64,000 nt of DNA from Paracoccus sp. JM45 (GCF_003590715.1 NZ_QQVY01000005.1:139591-203590); one strand, 5' to 3'; shown: positions 18,613 through 28,447, counted from the stretch's first letter. Numbers and translations are program-made. Notes: generated from the letters alone by a model not told the origin.

Positions 18613-20255
18613 CGTTCGGTCAGTTTCAATTCGATCCGCCGGTTCAGCGCACGATCTTCTGGTGTATCCTGCGGCGCGATGGGGCGGGTATCGGCAAAGC
18701 CTGTCGGGGCCAGCCGGTTTGCCGGAAAGCCCAGACTGTCTGTCAGATAGCGCACCACTGCCAGCGCACGGCCTTGGCTAAGTTCCCAGTTGTCGCGATA
18801 GCGCCCCGTGCCCGACAAAGGCAGATTGTCGGTATGACCATCAACGCGGATGATCCAGTCGATCTCGTCCGGAATTTCGTCCGAGATTTCGGTCAAAAGC
18901 TGTGCCACACCTGCAATCTGGTCACGACCTGCGGGGGAAAGCGTTGCCTCGCCCGTGGCAAAAAGAACCTCGGACTGGAACACAAAGCGGTCGCCGACGA
19001 CCTGAATTCCATCGCGCCCCGACAGGATTTGCGACAAACGTCCAAAAAATTCGGATCGGTAGCGGGCCAGATCCTGCGCTTCGGCTTCGGCGCTTTGACG
19101 GGCCTCTTCCTCTAACGCAAGGCGGCGACGGGTTTCTTCGGCGGCGCGGACAAGGGCTGCATTCAGCTGCTGGCCCAGATCGGCGACCTGCAGTTCCGCA
19201 TCGGCCTGATCCTGCCCTGCCGTCTGCAGCAGCGCCTGCAATGACCCAAGCTGGGCGGTCAGTTGCGCGACCTGTTCGTTCAGAAGGGCAACCCGACGCT
19301 GGCCGTCATCGGCAAGATTTTCCTGTTCACCCAATTCCTGACGCGCGGCGGCCAGCAAGGCTGCCTGACGTTCGGCTTCGGACATCTGCGACGCAGCTTC
19401 CAGTTCGGCCTGATCACGGGCGGCATTGGCTGCGGCCAGCAGGGTCAGCGTATCTTCGGCCTGCTGGCGCTGTTCTTCCAGCGCAAGCGTCATGGCGGTC
19501 AATTCGGTATCGGCGGCTTGCAGACGGTCGCGCAACAGTTTGGCAGCCTCGGCTTCGGCCAGACGGTCCTGTTCGGCTTCTGTCAGGTTGGTCGCTGTTT
19601 CGGCGTTGCGGCTGCGCAGGTCTGCGACCAAGGCTTCCAGCGCCTCGCGTCTGGCGGCGGCAAGGCGGGCAGTTTCCGCCACAGCATCGGTTTCCTGACG
19701 TGCCGCCGTTACAGCCAGTTCCGCCGCCGAGGCGCGCTGCTCAGCCTCGGACAGCTGGCTTTGCAATTGCCGGACGCGGTTTTCACCCAGAACTTGCGCG
19801 GCCAGCATGGTTGCAACCTCTGCCTCGAAATCGGTCAGTCTGGATTGGGCATTGGCCAGTTCCTGTTGGCCTTCATCCAGGCGGGTCAGCAAACGGGTGA
19901 TCCGCGCGGCACGTTCGCGAGCGGCGGCCTCAGCTTCGGCGGCGCGGTCGGTTTGTGTCTGCAGGTCGACAGTCAGCGCATCACGGTCGCTTTCGGCGGT
20001 GCCCAATGCCTGACCAAGGGCCGCGACCTGCTGGCCAAGGCCGTCCAGCCGTTGCTGCTGGTCCGAAATGACCTGTCCCTGATCTGTGATTGTGCTGTCT
20101 TGTGTGGTGATCTGTTCGCGCAGCACTGATTGCACGACCATAAAAATCGTCAGCACGAACATCAGCACCATCAACAGCGCCGTCATCGCATCAACAAATC
20201 CCGGCCAGATCGTGGCCGAAAACCGCTGCGCCGAGGACCCCCGAGTTTGCCGCAC
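18609..20255 (-). CDS. OmpA/MotB-family peptidoglycan-binding protein with long coiled coil
   Basis: A 548-residue protein with one N-terminal membrane helix (VDAMTALLMVLMFVLTIFMVV), a very long Ala/Glu/Gln-rich coiled coil (about residues 50-390) and a C-terminal OmpA domain (RVDGHTDNLPLSG, LSQGRALAVVRYL, NRRIELKL) for binding peptidoglycan. The layout is that of MotB-type stators with an extended periplasmic stalk. A GTG start at 20255 sits 3 bp after the stop of the ExbB/MotA-like gene, behind GGGGGG. The two form an operon and probably one proton-driven complex. Confidence 0.9.
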   Translation of the reverse strand: MRQTRGSSAQRFSATIWPGFVDAMTALLMVLMFVLTIFMVVQSVLREQITTQDSTITDQGQVISDQQQRLDGLGQQVAALGQALGTAESDRDALTVDLQTQTDRAAEAEAAARERAARITRLLTRLDEGQQELANAQSRLTDFEAEVATMLAAQVLGENRVRQLQSQLSEAEQRASAAELAVTAARQETDAVAETARLAAARREALEALVADLRSRNAETATNLTEAEQDRLAEAEAAKLLRDRLQAADTELTAMTLALEEQRQQAEDTLTLLAAANAARDQAELEAASQMSEAERQAALLAAARQELGEQENLADDGQRRVALLNEQVAQLTAQLGSLQALLQTAGQDQADAELQVADLGQQLNAALVRAAEETRRRLALEEEARQSAEAEAQDLARYRSEFFGRLSQILSGRDGIQVVGDRFVFQSEVLFATGEATLSPAGRDQIAGVAQLLTEISDEIPDEIDWIIRVDGHTDNLPLSGTGRYRDNWELSQGRALAVVRYLTDSLGFPANRLAPTGFADTRPIAPQDTPEDRALNRRIELKLTER

Positions 20256-20258
20256 CGC

Positions 20259-21557
20259 TTAGCCCCCCTGTCGTGGCAGAAGGGGATCGACCAGCTGGTC
20301 ATCGCGGAAGGGGTCATTAAAGCGTGCAGCCCGCACTGCGCGGGTCAGCACAAGAATATCGGACCGCAGTTCGGCGACCATTTCATCGCGGCCCTCGTTG
20401 AGATCACGGGTCATGGTGGTCAGCGCCGTTTCCAGCCGCGACAGATCGGGCGCGGCTGACGGCGCATTGGACAGCGCTGCCAGCAGCTTGTCCTGACCAT
20501 CTGCAATACGCTTCAGGCTGTCGGCCATTATCGTTGGCGTGTTGTCGGGGCGTTCGACCAAAGCCTCGATCGCTTGGGCCATGACGACGACGCGTTCATC
20601 TGCCATCAGGGCGGCTTCTTCACGCAGGGAATCGCGGTCGGCGTGATAGCTTTGCAAGCGGTCCATCTGACCGGCCATCTGTTCCAGAAACCCTGCCAGC
20701 GCCGCCTGATCGACGCCTTCGCCATCGCCCGACGCAAGGCTGATGCGGGTAAAACTGGACATCCATTCTTCCAGTTCACGGTAAAAGCGGTTCTGGCCAT
20801 GGGTCACGAACAGTTCCAGCAAACCGACCACCAGCGATCCGGCCAACCCCAGAAGCGAGGATGAGAACGCGGTCGCCATGCCACCCAATTGCGCTTCCAG
20901 CCCCGTCATCAGCTTGTCAAAGACATCAAGGCCGGTTTCCCCGTCTTGCGGGGCAAGCGCACGGATGGTTTCGACGACCGCGGGCACCGTTGTTGCCAGG
21001 CCGTAAAACGTGCCCAGCAGCCCCAGAAAGATCAACAGGTTCGCCAGATAGCGGGTGATATCGCGTAACTCGTCGATGCGCGTGGCCACGGAATCAAGGA
21101 TCGAGCGCGCCGATCCGGTCGAGATCACACCGCTTGACGGGCCCCGCGCGCCCAACAGCGCGGCCAAAGGCGCCAACAGACGCGGGGCTTGGGCATCCGG
21201 CGGGGCATTTTCGGCATTGCGGCGACGGGCGGCAAACCCCTCGATCCAGCTGACGGACCGGACCAGCTGGCCCAATTGCCAGAAACAGGCCAGCACGCCC
21301 AAGGCAAAGACCGCCAGAATCAGCCCGTTCAGCCATGTATTGGCCATAAAGATCGGCAGAATCCGGCCATAGGCCAACCACGCGCCCGCCAGCACCAATG
21401 CCAGCACCGACAGCATCAGCAAGACCTGCTTGACCGGCTGAGAGAACCGCGGCGCTTCGGCGCCCATCAATGCCTGATCACGCGTCGCCGAAATGCGCCT
21501 GTCGCCCAAGGGCGGACGCGCGGGTGTCAGGTGGTCGCCATGTGTCGGATCGCTCAC
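20259..21557 (-). CDS. MotA/TolQ/ExbB-type proton channel protein
   Basis: A 432-residue membrane protein with an N-terminal helical pair (about residues 45-100) and a TolQ/ExbB-like core (LIFLGLLGTFYGLATTVPAVV, FSSSLLGLAGSLVVGLLELF), then a long cytoplasmic coiled-coil tail. Such proteins use the proton gradient to drive a partner, here the OmpA/MotB-like protein encoded immediately downstream. The start is a GTG behind GGGACGGG. The pair differs from Tol-Pal and from flagellar MotAB in length. Its target is unknown. Confidence 0.88.
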   Translation of the reverse strand: MSDPTHGDHLTPARPPLGDRRISATRDQALMGAEAPRFSQPVKQVLLMLSVLALVLAGAWLAYGRILPIFMANTWLNGLILAVFALGVLACFWQLGQLVRSVSWIEGFAARRRNAENAPPDAQAPRLLAPLAALLGARGPSSGVISTGSARSILDSVATRIDELRDITRYLANLLIFLGLLGTFYGLATTVPAVVETIRALAPQDGETGLDVFDKLMTGLEAQLGGMATAFSSSLLGLAGSLVVGLLELFVTHGQNRFYRELEEWMSSFTRISLASGDGEGVDQAALAGFLEQMAGQMDRLQSYHADRDSLREEAALMADERVVVMAQAIEALVERPDNTPTIMADSLKRIADGQDKLLAALSNAPSAAPDLSRLETALTTMTRDLNEGRDEMVAELRSDILVLTRAVRAARFNDPFRDDQLVDPLLPRQGG

Positions 21558-21640
21558 GTAAATACCCGTCCCTTCGATGCTTTTAGGTTAACTGTAGGGA
21601 AGGCCCCTTCACTTGCCAAGCATTCAGAAGGTCTGGCTTT

Positions 21641-22210
21641 TTATGTTTCCGGCAGCGTGTCCTGCAGCGCACGCACGGCTTGGGACAGGCGGTCCAGATC
21701 GTCATCCGCCATACCGATCTGTGCCAGATGCGATGCGGTGTTATGCAGGTAATCCGCATTCGGCCCGCGCCCGCCATGGGCCTGCGCGATAATACGGATC
21801 TGTTCCTCATCCGGCATTCCGCCGGCATATTGCCAGTGATCACGCCGCATCACATAGGCCAGCGCCATGACCTGACGGCCATCCTCCAGGGTCAGGGGCA
21901 GGATTTCCTCGCGGTAGGCTTCGGTCACCAATTCGCGGGCCCGCAAATAGGCCAGCACCTGATCATGGTCCTGCGGTGCGATCCGCAGGGCAACACCGCG
22001 ACAGGCAGCCATCGGGTCTTCGTCCAGTCCCAGAACCAGACCGGGGGTTTCATACGTGCCGCGATGTTCGATCGATCGCAGGCAGAAGCTGCGCGCAAAG
22101 CCGGCAAGATGCGCGGGCGCGGTTTCGGTGGGGGTAAAGCCGGGGTCCCAGATCAGGGAGCCATAGCCAAAGACCCATTCGATCTTATGCGTTGTCGTTT
22201 TCTCCATCAT
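21641..22210 (-). CDS. chaC: Gamma-glutamylcyclotransferase, ChaC type
   Basis: A protein of about 189 residues with the ChaC nucleotide/substrate loop VFGYGSLIWDPGF near the N-terminus and the later family segments AGFARSFCLRS and YLRARELVTEAY. The family cleaves glutathione to 5-oxoproline and Cys-Gly. I chose one of the two adjacent ATGs near 22210 because homology begins shortly after; an earlier in-frame ATG would add 33 unrelated residues and overlap the divergent gene. The ribosome site is weak. Confidence 0.88.
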   Translation of the reverse strand: MMEKTTTHKIEWVFGYGSLIWDPGFTPTETAPAHLAGFARSFCLRSIEHRGTYETPGLVLGLDEDPMAACRGVALRIAPQDHDQVLAYLRARELVTEAYREEILPLTLEDGRQVMALAYVMRRDHWQYAGGMPDEEQIRIIAQAHGGRGPNADYLHNTASHLAQIGMADDDLDRLSQAVRALQDTLPET

Positions 22211-22256
22211 CGGCAAAGGTAAGCCAGCGGCGGCGCAGAAAAAAGAGGCTTGGTCA

Positions 22257-23273
22257 ATGTTCAGGTTTTTCATCGTTTCGGGTGTATGTATTGCAGCAGT
22301 TGCCGGCATCTGGGCAGGTGGTGAAACCTATGCCAGCAAGCGTCTGGCGCAACTTGTCCAAGACAACCCTGCAACGCAGGCCAGTAGCGTAGAGGCCATG
22401 CGGCAACCACCTAATTTCGGTGTCGAACTGCAGGATTTCACCTTGACCGATCCTGCCGCGACACTGGCGTTCCCCTGGGCCCGGATTGTCATGTCCCCCA
22501 CCACGCCGACGACAGCGCAGCTGCAGCTGCCTGATCACGGGCAGTTGCAAATCGAAGGACAGGATTACGATCTGGGGCTGTCGGGGGACTATTCGAAAAT
22601 CCGGTTGGCCCCGCTGAAACGTCTGGCACCCGATCATATCGACCTGATGGCCGATGCCGTCACGCTGGACGGACAGGCCGTGATCGAGGGGCTGGATATC
22701 GACCTGCAAATGGGGCGGCTAAGTGCCACCGCACCACTGGCGGCACGATCGGTCTATGAGGCTGCGGTCAATCTGGGCGCGCTGCGGACGCAGATGTTGG
22801 CGCAGCTGGGGGTCGATCTCGGCCCGCTCCCTGATCCCGTGACCATGAATGGCAAGCTGCGGCTGTGGATGGACGGGACGCCCTCGGTCACGGATGAACA
22901 TGCACCGGATATTGTCGGCTGGCAGACCGAGGGGCTAACCTTGGGGGCAGGGGCGATGTCCTTGCGCCTTGTCGGGCGTGTGGTGCGCGGGGCTGATGGT
23001 CTGACCGAGGGGCAATTGGCGATCTATACCACCGATGCTAAAGCCATCATCGATCAGGCCGCCGAACTTGACCTGATCCCCCAGCAGTCGCGCATGTTGC
23101 TGACGTTCGGATTGGGCCAACTCGCCCGCGCCGAGATCGATCCCGATATCGACGGCCCCGAATTTCCCGAAGCGTCAGATGGCCAGATGCGCCTGCCCGT
23201 TGTCCTGAAAGAGGGGCAGATTTTCCTTGGCGGCATCGCAATCGGCGCGGCGCCGCCCTTCGGTTCGATCTAG
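22257..23273 (+). CDS. DUF2125-domain exported protein
   Basis: A 338-residue protein with an N-terminal membrane anchor or signal (FFIVSGVCIAAVAGIWAGG) and a beta-rich periplasmic body. I recognise it as the DUF2125 family of alphaproteobacteria, whose function is unknown. It is divergent from chaC and convergent with tyrC (the two stop codons are 4 bp apart). Confidence 0.82.
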   Translation: MFRFFIVSGVCIAAVAGIWAGGETYASKRLAQLVQDNPATQASSVEAMRQPPNFGVELQDFTLTDPAATLAFPWARIVMSPTTPTTAQLQLPDHGQLQIEGQDYDLGLSGDYSKIRLAPLKRLAPDHIDLMADAVTLDGQAVIEGLDIDLQMGRLSATAPLAARSVYEAAVNLGALRTQMLAQLGVDLGPLPDPVTMNGKLRLWMDGTPSVTDEHAPDIVGWQTEGLTLGAGAMSLRLVGRVVRGADGLTEGQLAIYTTDAKAIIDQAAELDLIPQQSRMLLTFGLGQLARAEIDPDIDGPEFPEASDGQMRLPVVLKEGQIFLGGIAIGAAPPFGSI

Positions 23274-23277
23274 CCCG

Positions 23278-24207
23278 CTATTCTGCAGGCTGCGCCCCGG
23301 GTGTGCGCCCGAAATCGGGCACGCTTGTGTCCTGTCCCGCATCGATAATACCGCGGCGGATGGCGCGGGTGCGGGTAAAGTAATCATGCAGCTGCTGGCC
23401 ATCGCCCATGCGAATGGCCCGCTGCAAGACGAACAATTCCTCGGTGAAGCGGCCAAGGATATCCAGCGTGGCGTCCTTATTGTGCAGGAAAACATCACGC
23501 CACATGGTGGGGTCGCTGGCGGCGATGCGCGTGAAGTCGCGGAAACCGGCGGCGGAATACTGGATCACTTCCTCATCCGTGACGCGGCCAAGGTGGTCGG
23601 CAACGCCAACCATCGTATAGGCGATCAGGTGGGGCACATGGCTGGTGACCGACAGGACCAGATCATGGTGCGTCGGCTCCATCCGGTCGGTCTTCGCACC
23701 CATGGCAGTGATCAGGCGGTCCAGCCTTGCGACCGCCGTTTCGACACTGTCGGGCAGGGGGGTCAGCAACCACCAGCGGTTGACGAAAAGCGTGGCGAAA
23801 CCTGCCCTTGGACCGGAATGTTCGGTCCCGGCCAGCGGGTGGCCCGGCACGAAATGCACGCCATCTGGAATATGCGGCGCAACGGCATCGATCACCGATT
23901 GCTTGACCGATCCCACATCCGTCACCGTCGCACCCTTGGCCAGATGCGGTGCGATCTCGGCCATGACACTTCCCATGGCGCCGACGGGAACCGCCAGCAC
24001 GACCAGATCGGCATCTTTTACGGCATCGGCCAGATTGTCATGGACGCTGTCGCAAAGGTCGATTTCCTGCGCGATCTGGCGGGTTTCGGCGCTGCGGGCA
24101 TAGCCGGTGATATGTCCGGCCAGACCGCCCGCACGCATGGCATGGGCCATTGACCCTGCGATCAATCCCAGCCCGATCAGGGCGACGCGGTCATAGATGA
24201 CGGTCAT
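23278..24207 (-). CDS. tyrC: Prephenate/arogenate dehydrogenase
   Basis: A 309-residue NAD(P)-dependent enzyme of tyrosine synthesis, with an N-terminal Rossmann motif (ALIGLGLIAGSMAHAMR), the VPVGAMG and DVGSVK segments, and a helical prephenate-binding part containing VPGHPLAGTEHSG. In alphaproteobacteria this TyrC type often accepts arogenate. The ATG at 24207 overlaps the hisC stop (ATGA), which fixes the start and couples the two genes. Confidence 0.93.
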   Translation of the reverse strand: MTVIYDRVALIGLGLIAGSMAHAMRAGGLAGHITGYARSAETRQIAQEIDLCDSVHDNLADAVKDADLVVLAVPVGAMGSVMAEIAPHLAKGATVTDVGSVKQSVIDAVAPHIPDGVHFVPGHPLAGTEHSGPRAGFATLFVNRWWLLTPLPDSVETAVARLDRLITAMGAKTDRMEPTHHDLVLSVTSHVPHLIAYTMVGVADHLGRVTDEEVIQYSAAGFRDFTRIAASDPTMWRDVFLHNKDATLDILGRFTEELFVLQRAIRMGDGQQLHDYFTRTRAIRRGIIDAGQDTSVPDFGRTPGAQPAE

Positions 24208-25295
24208 TCGGACCTCCGCGCGGCCATAAAGCTGCCAAGGGTCGCGATAATGCGGCGGCATCCGTCCTCATCCCCGACGGTGATCCGCAGGGCGGCAGGC
24301 AGGCCATAGCCACCCACGCGGCGCACCAGAATACCATCGTCGCGCAGGGCGGCGTCCGCTGCGGCCGCCATATCGGCGTCATCAAAGCGGGCCAGCACGA
24401 AATTGGCAAAGCTTTCGTCGCAGCCGATCCCCATCTGGATCAGCGATTGACGCAACCAGTCCCGCATCCGTGCATTCAGATCGACATAGGCGGCAGTAAA
24501 CCCTGTGTCGCGGATTGCCGCCTCGGCTGCGGCCATTTGCGGGTTGGACAGGTTGAACGGCTGGCGCACGCGGTTCAGGACGTCGATCATGTCACGCGCG
24601 GCATAGCCCCACCCGATCCGCAATCCGCCCAAGCCATGGACCTTGGAAAAGGTGCGGGTCATCACGACATTCGGGTGCCGGTCAACCAAGGATGCGCCGC
24701 CATCAAAGCCATCGGCAAATTCGGTATAGGCCCCGTCATGGACAAAAATTACATGCGGCGGCAATCCCTCGGCCAGCCGCTGCAATTCATCCGCGCCCAG
24801 CATGGTGCCGGTCGGATTGGCGGGGTTGGCGATAAAGACGATGCGCGTCCGGTCAGTGACCGCGGCCAGAATGGCATCGATATCCACACGGCGATCGGTT
24901 TCGGCAACCGTGACCGGAACAGCGCCGACCATGCGGGCAAGGATGGGATACATGGAAAAGCCATGTTCAGTGGTGATCACCTCATCCCCCGGTCCGGCAT
25001 AGGAATGGACGATGAACTGCAACACCTCGTCCGAGCCGACGCCGCAGATGATGCGGTCGGGGTCCAGACCATAGATTTCGCCGATGGCTGTGCGCAAACT
25101 GGCATGGTCGGTGGCCGGATAACGGTGCAGATCCCCCGATGCCGCGACAAATGCCGCTTGCGCCGCAGAGCTGCATCCCAGCGGGTTTTCGTTCGAGGAC
25201 AGTTTCAGCACATCCGCACGCCCCTTCAGCGTGCTTTCGCCGCTGACGTAAAGCGCGATGTCCATGATGCCGGGCTGCACGGGTATCTGGGTCAT
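24204..25295 (-). CDS. hisC: Histidinol-phosphate aminotransferase
   Basis: A 363-residue class II PLP aminotransferase. LSSNENPLG near the N-terminus and the PLP lysine in TRTFSKVHGLGGLRIGW are intact. HisC converts imidazole acetol phosphate to histidinol phosphate. Because it is coupled to tyrC, it may also or mainly transaminate prephenate or aromatic keto acids, as HisC homologues can. The ATG at 25295 is where the family N-terminus (MTQIPVQPGIMDIALYVSGE) begins, with AAGGATGG upstream. Confidence 0.92.
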   Translation of the reverse strand: MTQIPVQPGIMDIALYVSGESTLKGRADVLKLSSNENPLGCSSAAQAAFVAASGDLHRYPATDHASLRTAIGEIYGLDPDRIICGVGSDEVLQFIVHSYAGPGDEVITTEHGFSMYPILARMVGAVPVTVAETDRRVDIDAILAAVTDRTRIVFIANPANPTGTMLGADELQRLAEGLPPHVIFVHDGAYTEFADGFDGGASLVDRHPNVVMTRTFSKVHGLGGLRIGWGYAARDMIDVLNRVRQPFNLSNPQMAAAEAAIRDTGFTAAYVDLNARMRDWLRQSLIQMGIGCDESFANFVLARFDDADMAAAADAALRDDGILVRRVGGYGLPAALRITVGDEDGCRRIIATLGSFMAARRSE

Positions 25296-25369
25296 AGGTC
25301 CATCCTTTTCCACCCGTCCGTCTAATCCGACAGCTGGCGTTAGAAAAGGCCCAACACACCGCAGAACGC

Positions 25370-25399
25370 AAAAGGGCCGCATCCGAAGATGCGGCCCTT
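25370..25399 (-). terminator. Terminator of rpsD
   Basis: On the minus strand AAGGGCCGCAT and ATGCGGCCCTT form an 11-bp stem around a CTTCGG-type loop and are followed by TTTTGC. It begins about 24 bp after the rpsD stop codon. Confidence 0.92.
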
Positions 25400-25422
25400 C
25401 CGGCAATCGATGCTGGCGAAGA

Positions 25423-26043
25423 TCAGTTCTTCGCGTAGAATTCGACAACCAGGTTCGGTTCCATCTGCACGGCGTAGGGAATGTCGCCCAGTGCCGGAGT
25501 GCGAACGAAGGTCGCGGTCATTTTGCTGTGGTCGGCGTCGATATAGTCGGGAACGTCACGCTCGGTCAAAGCAACGGCTTCCAGCACGACGGCCAGTTGA
25601 CGCGAACGCTCGCGGATCGAGATCACGTCGCCTTCTTTGACGCGGTACGACGGGATGTTGACCTTCTGGCCGTTCACTTCCACGTGGCCGTGATTCACGA
25701 ACTGGCGTGCAGCGAAGATCGTTGCAACGAACTTGGCGCGGTAAACAACTGCGTCTAGACGGCGTTCCAGCAGACCGACCAGTTTTTCACCGGTGTCACC
25801 CTTGACGCGTTCGGCTTCGCCGAAGATGCGACGGAATTGCTTTTCGGTCAGGTCGCCATAGTAACCCTTGAGTTTCTGCTTTGCACGCAGCTGGGTACCG
25901 AAGTCGGACAGTTTGTTCTTGCGGCGCTGACCGTGCTGACCCGGGCCGTATTCACGACGGTTGACCGGCGACTTTGCGCGGCCCCAGATGTTTTCGCCCA
26001 TGCGGCGGTCAATTTTATACTTGGCAGACGTGCGTTTTGTCAC
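25423..26043 (-). CDS. rpsD: 30S ribosomal protein S4
   Basis: A 206-residue primary 16S rRNA-binding protein and translational repressor in other bacteria. The N-terminus [15 protein letters not shown] and the S4 RNA-binding domain ([28 protein letters not shown]) are typical. The start is the GTG at 26043, with a clear AAGGAG eight bases upstream. It stands alone here, away from the rpsM-rpsK-rpoA group, as usual in alphaproteobacteria. Confidence 0.97.
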   Translation of the reverse strand: MTKRTSAKYKIDRRMGENIWGRAKSPVNRREYGPGQHGQRRKNKLSDFGTQLRAKQKLKGYYGDLTEKQFRRIFGEAERVKGDTGEKLVGLLERRLDAVVYRAKFVATIFAARQFVNHGHVEVNGQKVNIPSYRVKEGDVISIRERSRQLAVVLEAVALTERDVPDYIDADHSKMTATFVRTPALGDIPYAVQMEPNLVVEFYAKN

Positions 26044-26186
26044 GGCTGATCTCCTTCTAGAAGTTACGAAGGGCGTTGTCCTCTGGCCGAAGCCTGACAG
26101 GGTTCCCCTTGCGGAGTCCACCAACACCAATGAAGTGCGCGTCTATAACGGTGTGACAGCGGGCGTCAACCGCAAAGCCCCGCAAA

Positions 26187-27299
26187 TCAGCCCATTGCGC
26201 CATCCGGCAGGAAGAAATGTGACAAAGGCAGGGCGGCGGCGCCCAGAATGCGGGCGCTGCGGCCCAGATCGCCTTCGATAACATCGGGGCGGTCGATACC
26301 CGCGGCAGGCATTGCTGACAGCGCGGCACGGGTGGCTATGGCCAGACGTGCGCGGGTGGCGGGGGGCAATGCGCCATCGATCACCACCAGCGGCAGATCG
26401 ACCAGCGCCACGGCTGACAGCGCGACAAAAGCCAGTGCTTTGCTCGATTTCTGCGTCCATTCCAGTTCAAGCGCCAAGGGAATATCCCAGCCGGAATCAG
26501 CAGGGGGCAGAGGCTTGCCAACCATCCTTTCCAGCACCGAAATAGAGGCTTGTTCCAGCAATTGTCCGCCACCCGATACGGGCATCGACCCAAGCGCGCC
26601 TGCATTGTGGCGCGGGCCATGCCGCAGGGCACCGTCCAGCACGATGCCTCCGCCTGCGAAATGGGCGATATAGATATGGATGAAATCACGCGGCAGGGGC
26701 TGTTTGCCAAATACCAGCTGCGCCGCACAGGCCGTCGTCGCATCATTGCCTGTAAAAACAGGAAAGGGCAGGTCCGGTGTCAGGATGGCCGGCAGATCGA
26801 CATCCTGCCACGGGGCCATATCCTGCCCCCAGTCCCACAGTTTGCCGGGGATGGCGATGCCCAAGCCCATCACCCGCGCCCGATCGCGCAAAGGCAATCG
26901 GGCAAGAATGTCAGTCAGTTCGCGGCGGGCAAACCTCAGGATGTGTTCGGGATGGGGAAAGGTATAAACCTGTTGCCGGTGGACACGGATCCTGCCGGTG
27001 AAATCGATCAGGGCCAGTTCCACCAGACGCCGTCCGATTTTCAGCCCCAGAAAAAACGCCCCTTCGGGCGACAATGCCAGCGGGGTCAGGGGCTGGCCGA
27101 CCTTGCCGCGCAACACCGCCCCCGCATCCAGCAGATCGCCATGGATCAGCTTGCGGGTCATATTGGTGACAGATTGTGCCGACAGCCCGATGTGCTGCGC
27201 GATCACGGCACGGGGCAGGGGGCCATGCCGCCGGATCAGGGACAGCAATTGCCGTTCATTCCGGCTGAGAATCCCGAAGTCGCCGCGAACGGATGTCAT
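26187..27299 (-). CDS. ROK-family transcriptional regulator
   Basis: A 370-residue protein with an N-terminal winged HTH (SLIRRHGPLPRAVIAQHIGL, about residues 15-35) and a ROK sugar-kinase-like domain. The ATP-site region is degenerate and the HTH marks it as a NagC/XylR-type repressor rather than a kinase. It is divergent from the frcBCA-type importer, which it probably controls. The ATG at 27299 follows GGGGCC; start codons further upstream are in frame but precede the HTH by many residues. Confidence 0.87.
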   Translation of the reverse strand: MTSVRGDFGILSRNERQLLSLIRRHGPLPRAVIAQHIGLSAQSVTNMTRKLIHGDLLDAGAVLRGKVGQPLTPLALSPEGAFFLGLKIGRRLVELALIDFTGRIRVHRQQVYTFPHPEHILRFARRELTDILARLPLRDRARVMGLGIAIPGKLWDWGQDMAPWQDVDLPAILTPDLPFPVFTGNDATTACAAQLVFGKQPLPRDFIHIYIAHFAGGGIVLDGALRHGPRHNAGALGSMPVSGGGQLLEQASISVLERMVGKPLPPADSGWDIPLALELEWTQKSSKALAFVALSAVALVDLPLVVIDGALPPATRARLAIATRAALSAMPAAGIDRPDVIEGDLGRSARILGAAALPLSHFFLPDGAMG

Positions 27300-27323
27300 G
27301 ATGGCCCCCTCTGACCAGTTATT

Positions 27324-27348
27324 AATCAACATGATTGATTTATTGACA
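27324..27348 (+). promoter_or_regulatory. Putative operator and -35 region for the sugar importer
   Basis: The short inverted repeat AATCA-ACA-TGATT (27324-27336) is followed by a consensus TTGACA (27343-27348), 71-95 bp upstream of the substrate-binding-protein start and between it and the divergent ROK gene. A ROK operator there would suit control of both genes. The -10 element is weak by eye. Confidence 0.4.
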
Positions 27349-27418
27349 AGTCGAAAACACAAGTGCTTCCTAGCCCTAAGGCGGCCGAGGAACCGCCAAG
27401 CTGGAGGAGAATTCTGAA

Positions 27419-28447
27419 GTGACTTTGAAAACAATATTCCGCGCATCCGTTGCGCTATCCGCCCTGACCCTGTCCGCTGGTTTCGCCGCCGCGCAAGAGC
27501 CGACAAAGGCCTGCCTGATCACGAAGACCGACATCAACCCTTTCTTCGTCAAGATGAAGGAAGGTGCGACGGCCAAGGCCGATGAACTGGGCGTCGAGTT
27601 GATGAGCTTTGCCGGAAAGATTGACGGCGACCATGAAACCCAGCAGCAGGCGGTGGAAAACTGCATTGCGGCGGGCGCCAAAGGCATTCTGATCACCGCG
27701 TCGGACACCAAGGCCATCACCGGACCGCTGCAACAGGCGCGTGACGCGGGGATGCTGGTGATCGCGCTGGATACGCCGCTGGACCCGCTGGATGCCGCTG
27801 ACGCGACATTCGCAACCGACAACCGCGAAGCCGGTCGCCTGATCGGCGCTTGGGCCAAGGGCAAGATGGGGGATGCCGCCGCAGATGCGCGCATTGCGAT
27901 GCTGGACCTGTCGGCAACGGCCGCATCCGTCGATGTGCTGCGCGATCAGGGTTTCCTTGAGGGCTTCGGCATCGACGTCAAAGATGAAAACGTCATCGGG
28001 GATGAGGATGACGACCGGATTGTCGGCCATGACATCACCTCGGGGAATGAGGAAGGTGGACGTCAGGCGATGGAGGCCCTGATGCAGCAGGACCCCGGCA
28101 TCAACCTTGTCTATACCATCAACGAACCTGCCGCCGCCGGCGCATATGAGGCGCTGAAATCATTCGGCAAGGAAGATGACGTGATGATCGTCTCCATTGA
28201 TGGCGGCTGCCCCGGTGTGCAGAACGTTCAGGAAGGTGTCATCGGGGCCACGGCGCAGCAATATCCGTTGCTAATGGCCTCTATGGGCGTCGAAGCGATT
28301 GCTGCCTTCGCCGCTGATGGCACGATGCCCGAAACCTCGGACGGGCTGAATTTTACCAATACGGGCGTCAATCTGGTCACCGATGATGCGGTGGATGGCG
28401 TGGAATCGGTCAGTGTTCAGGAAGGTCTGGACGCCTGCTGGGGCTGA
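27419..28447 (+). CDS. frcB: Periplasmic sugar-binding protein of an ABC importer
   Basis: A 342-residue type 1 periplasmic binding protein. It has a signal peptide ending near GFAAAQE and the family features [36 protein letters not shown] and [16 protein letters not shown]. It most resembles FrcB of the Sinorhizobium fructose/ribose/mannose importer, so fructose is the likely ligand, though this cannot be settled from sequence. The start is a GTG with CTGGAGGAG upstream. It is the first gene of frcB-frcC-frcA, divergent from the ROK regulator. Confidence 0.85.
   Translation: MTLKTIFRASVALSALTLSAGFAAAQEPTKACLITKTDINPFFVKMKEGATAKADELGVELMSFAGKIDGDHETQQQAVENCIAAGAKGILITASDTKAITGPLQQARDAGMLVIALDTPLDPLDAADATFATDNREAGRLIGAWAKGKMGDAAADARIAMLDLSATAASVDVLRDQGFLEGFGIDVKDENVIGDEDDDRIVGHDITSGNEEGGRQAMEALMQQDPGINLVYTINEPAAAGAYEALKSFGKEDDVMIVSIDGGCPGVQNVQEGVIGATAQQYPLLMASMGVEAIAAFAADGTMPETSDGLNFTNTGVNLVTDDAVDGVESVSVQEGLDACWG

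Noticed and set aside
18609..21557. Zorya-type defence system (ZorA/ZorB-like)
   Set aside because: Only a MotA-like and a MotB-like gene are present; no ZorC, ZorD or ZorE follows, and the pair sits in core chromosome.
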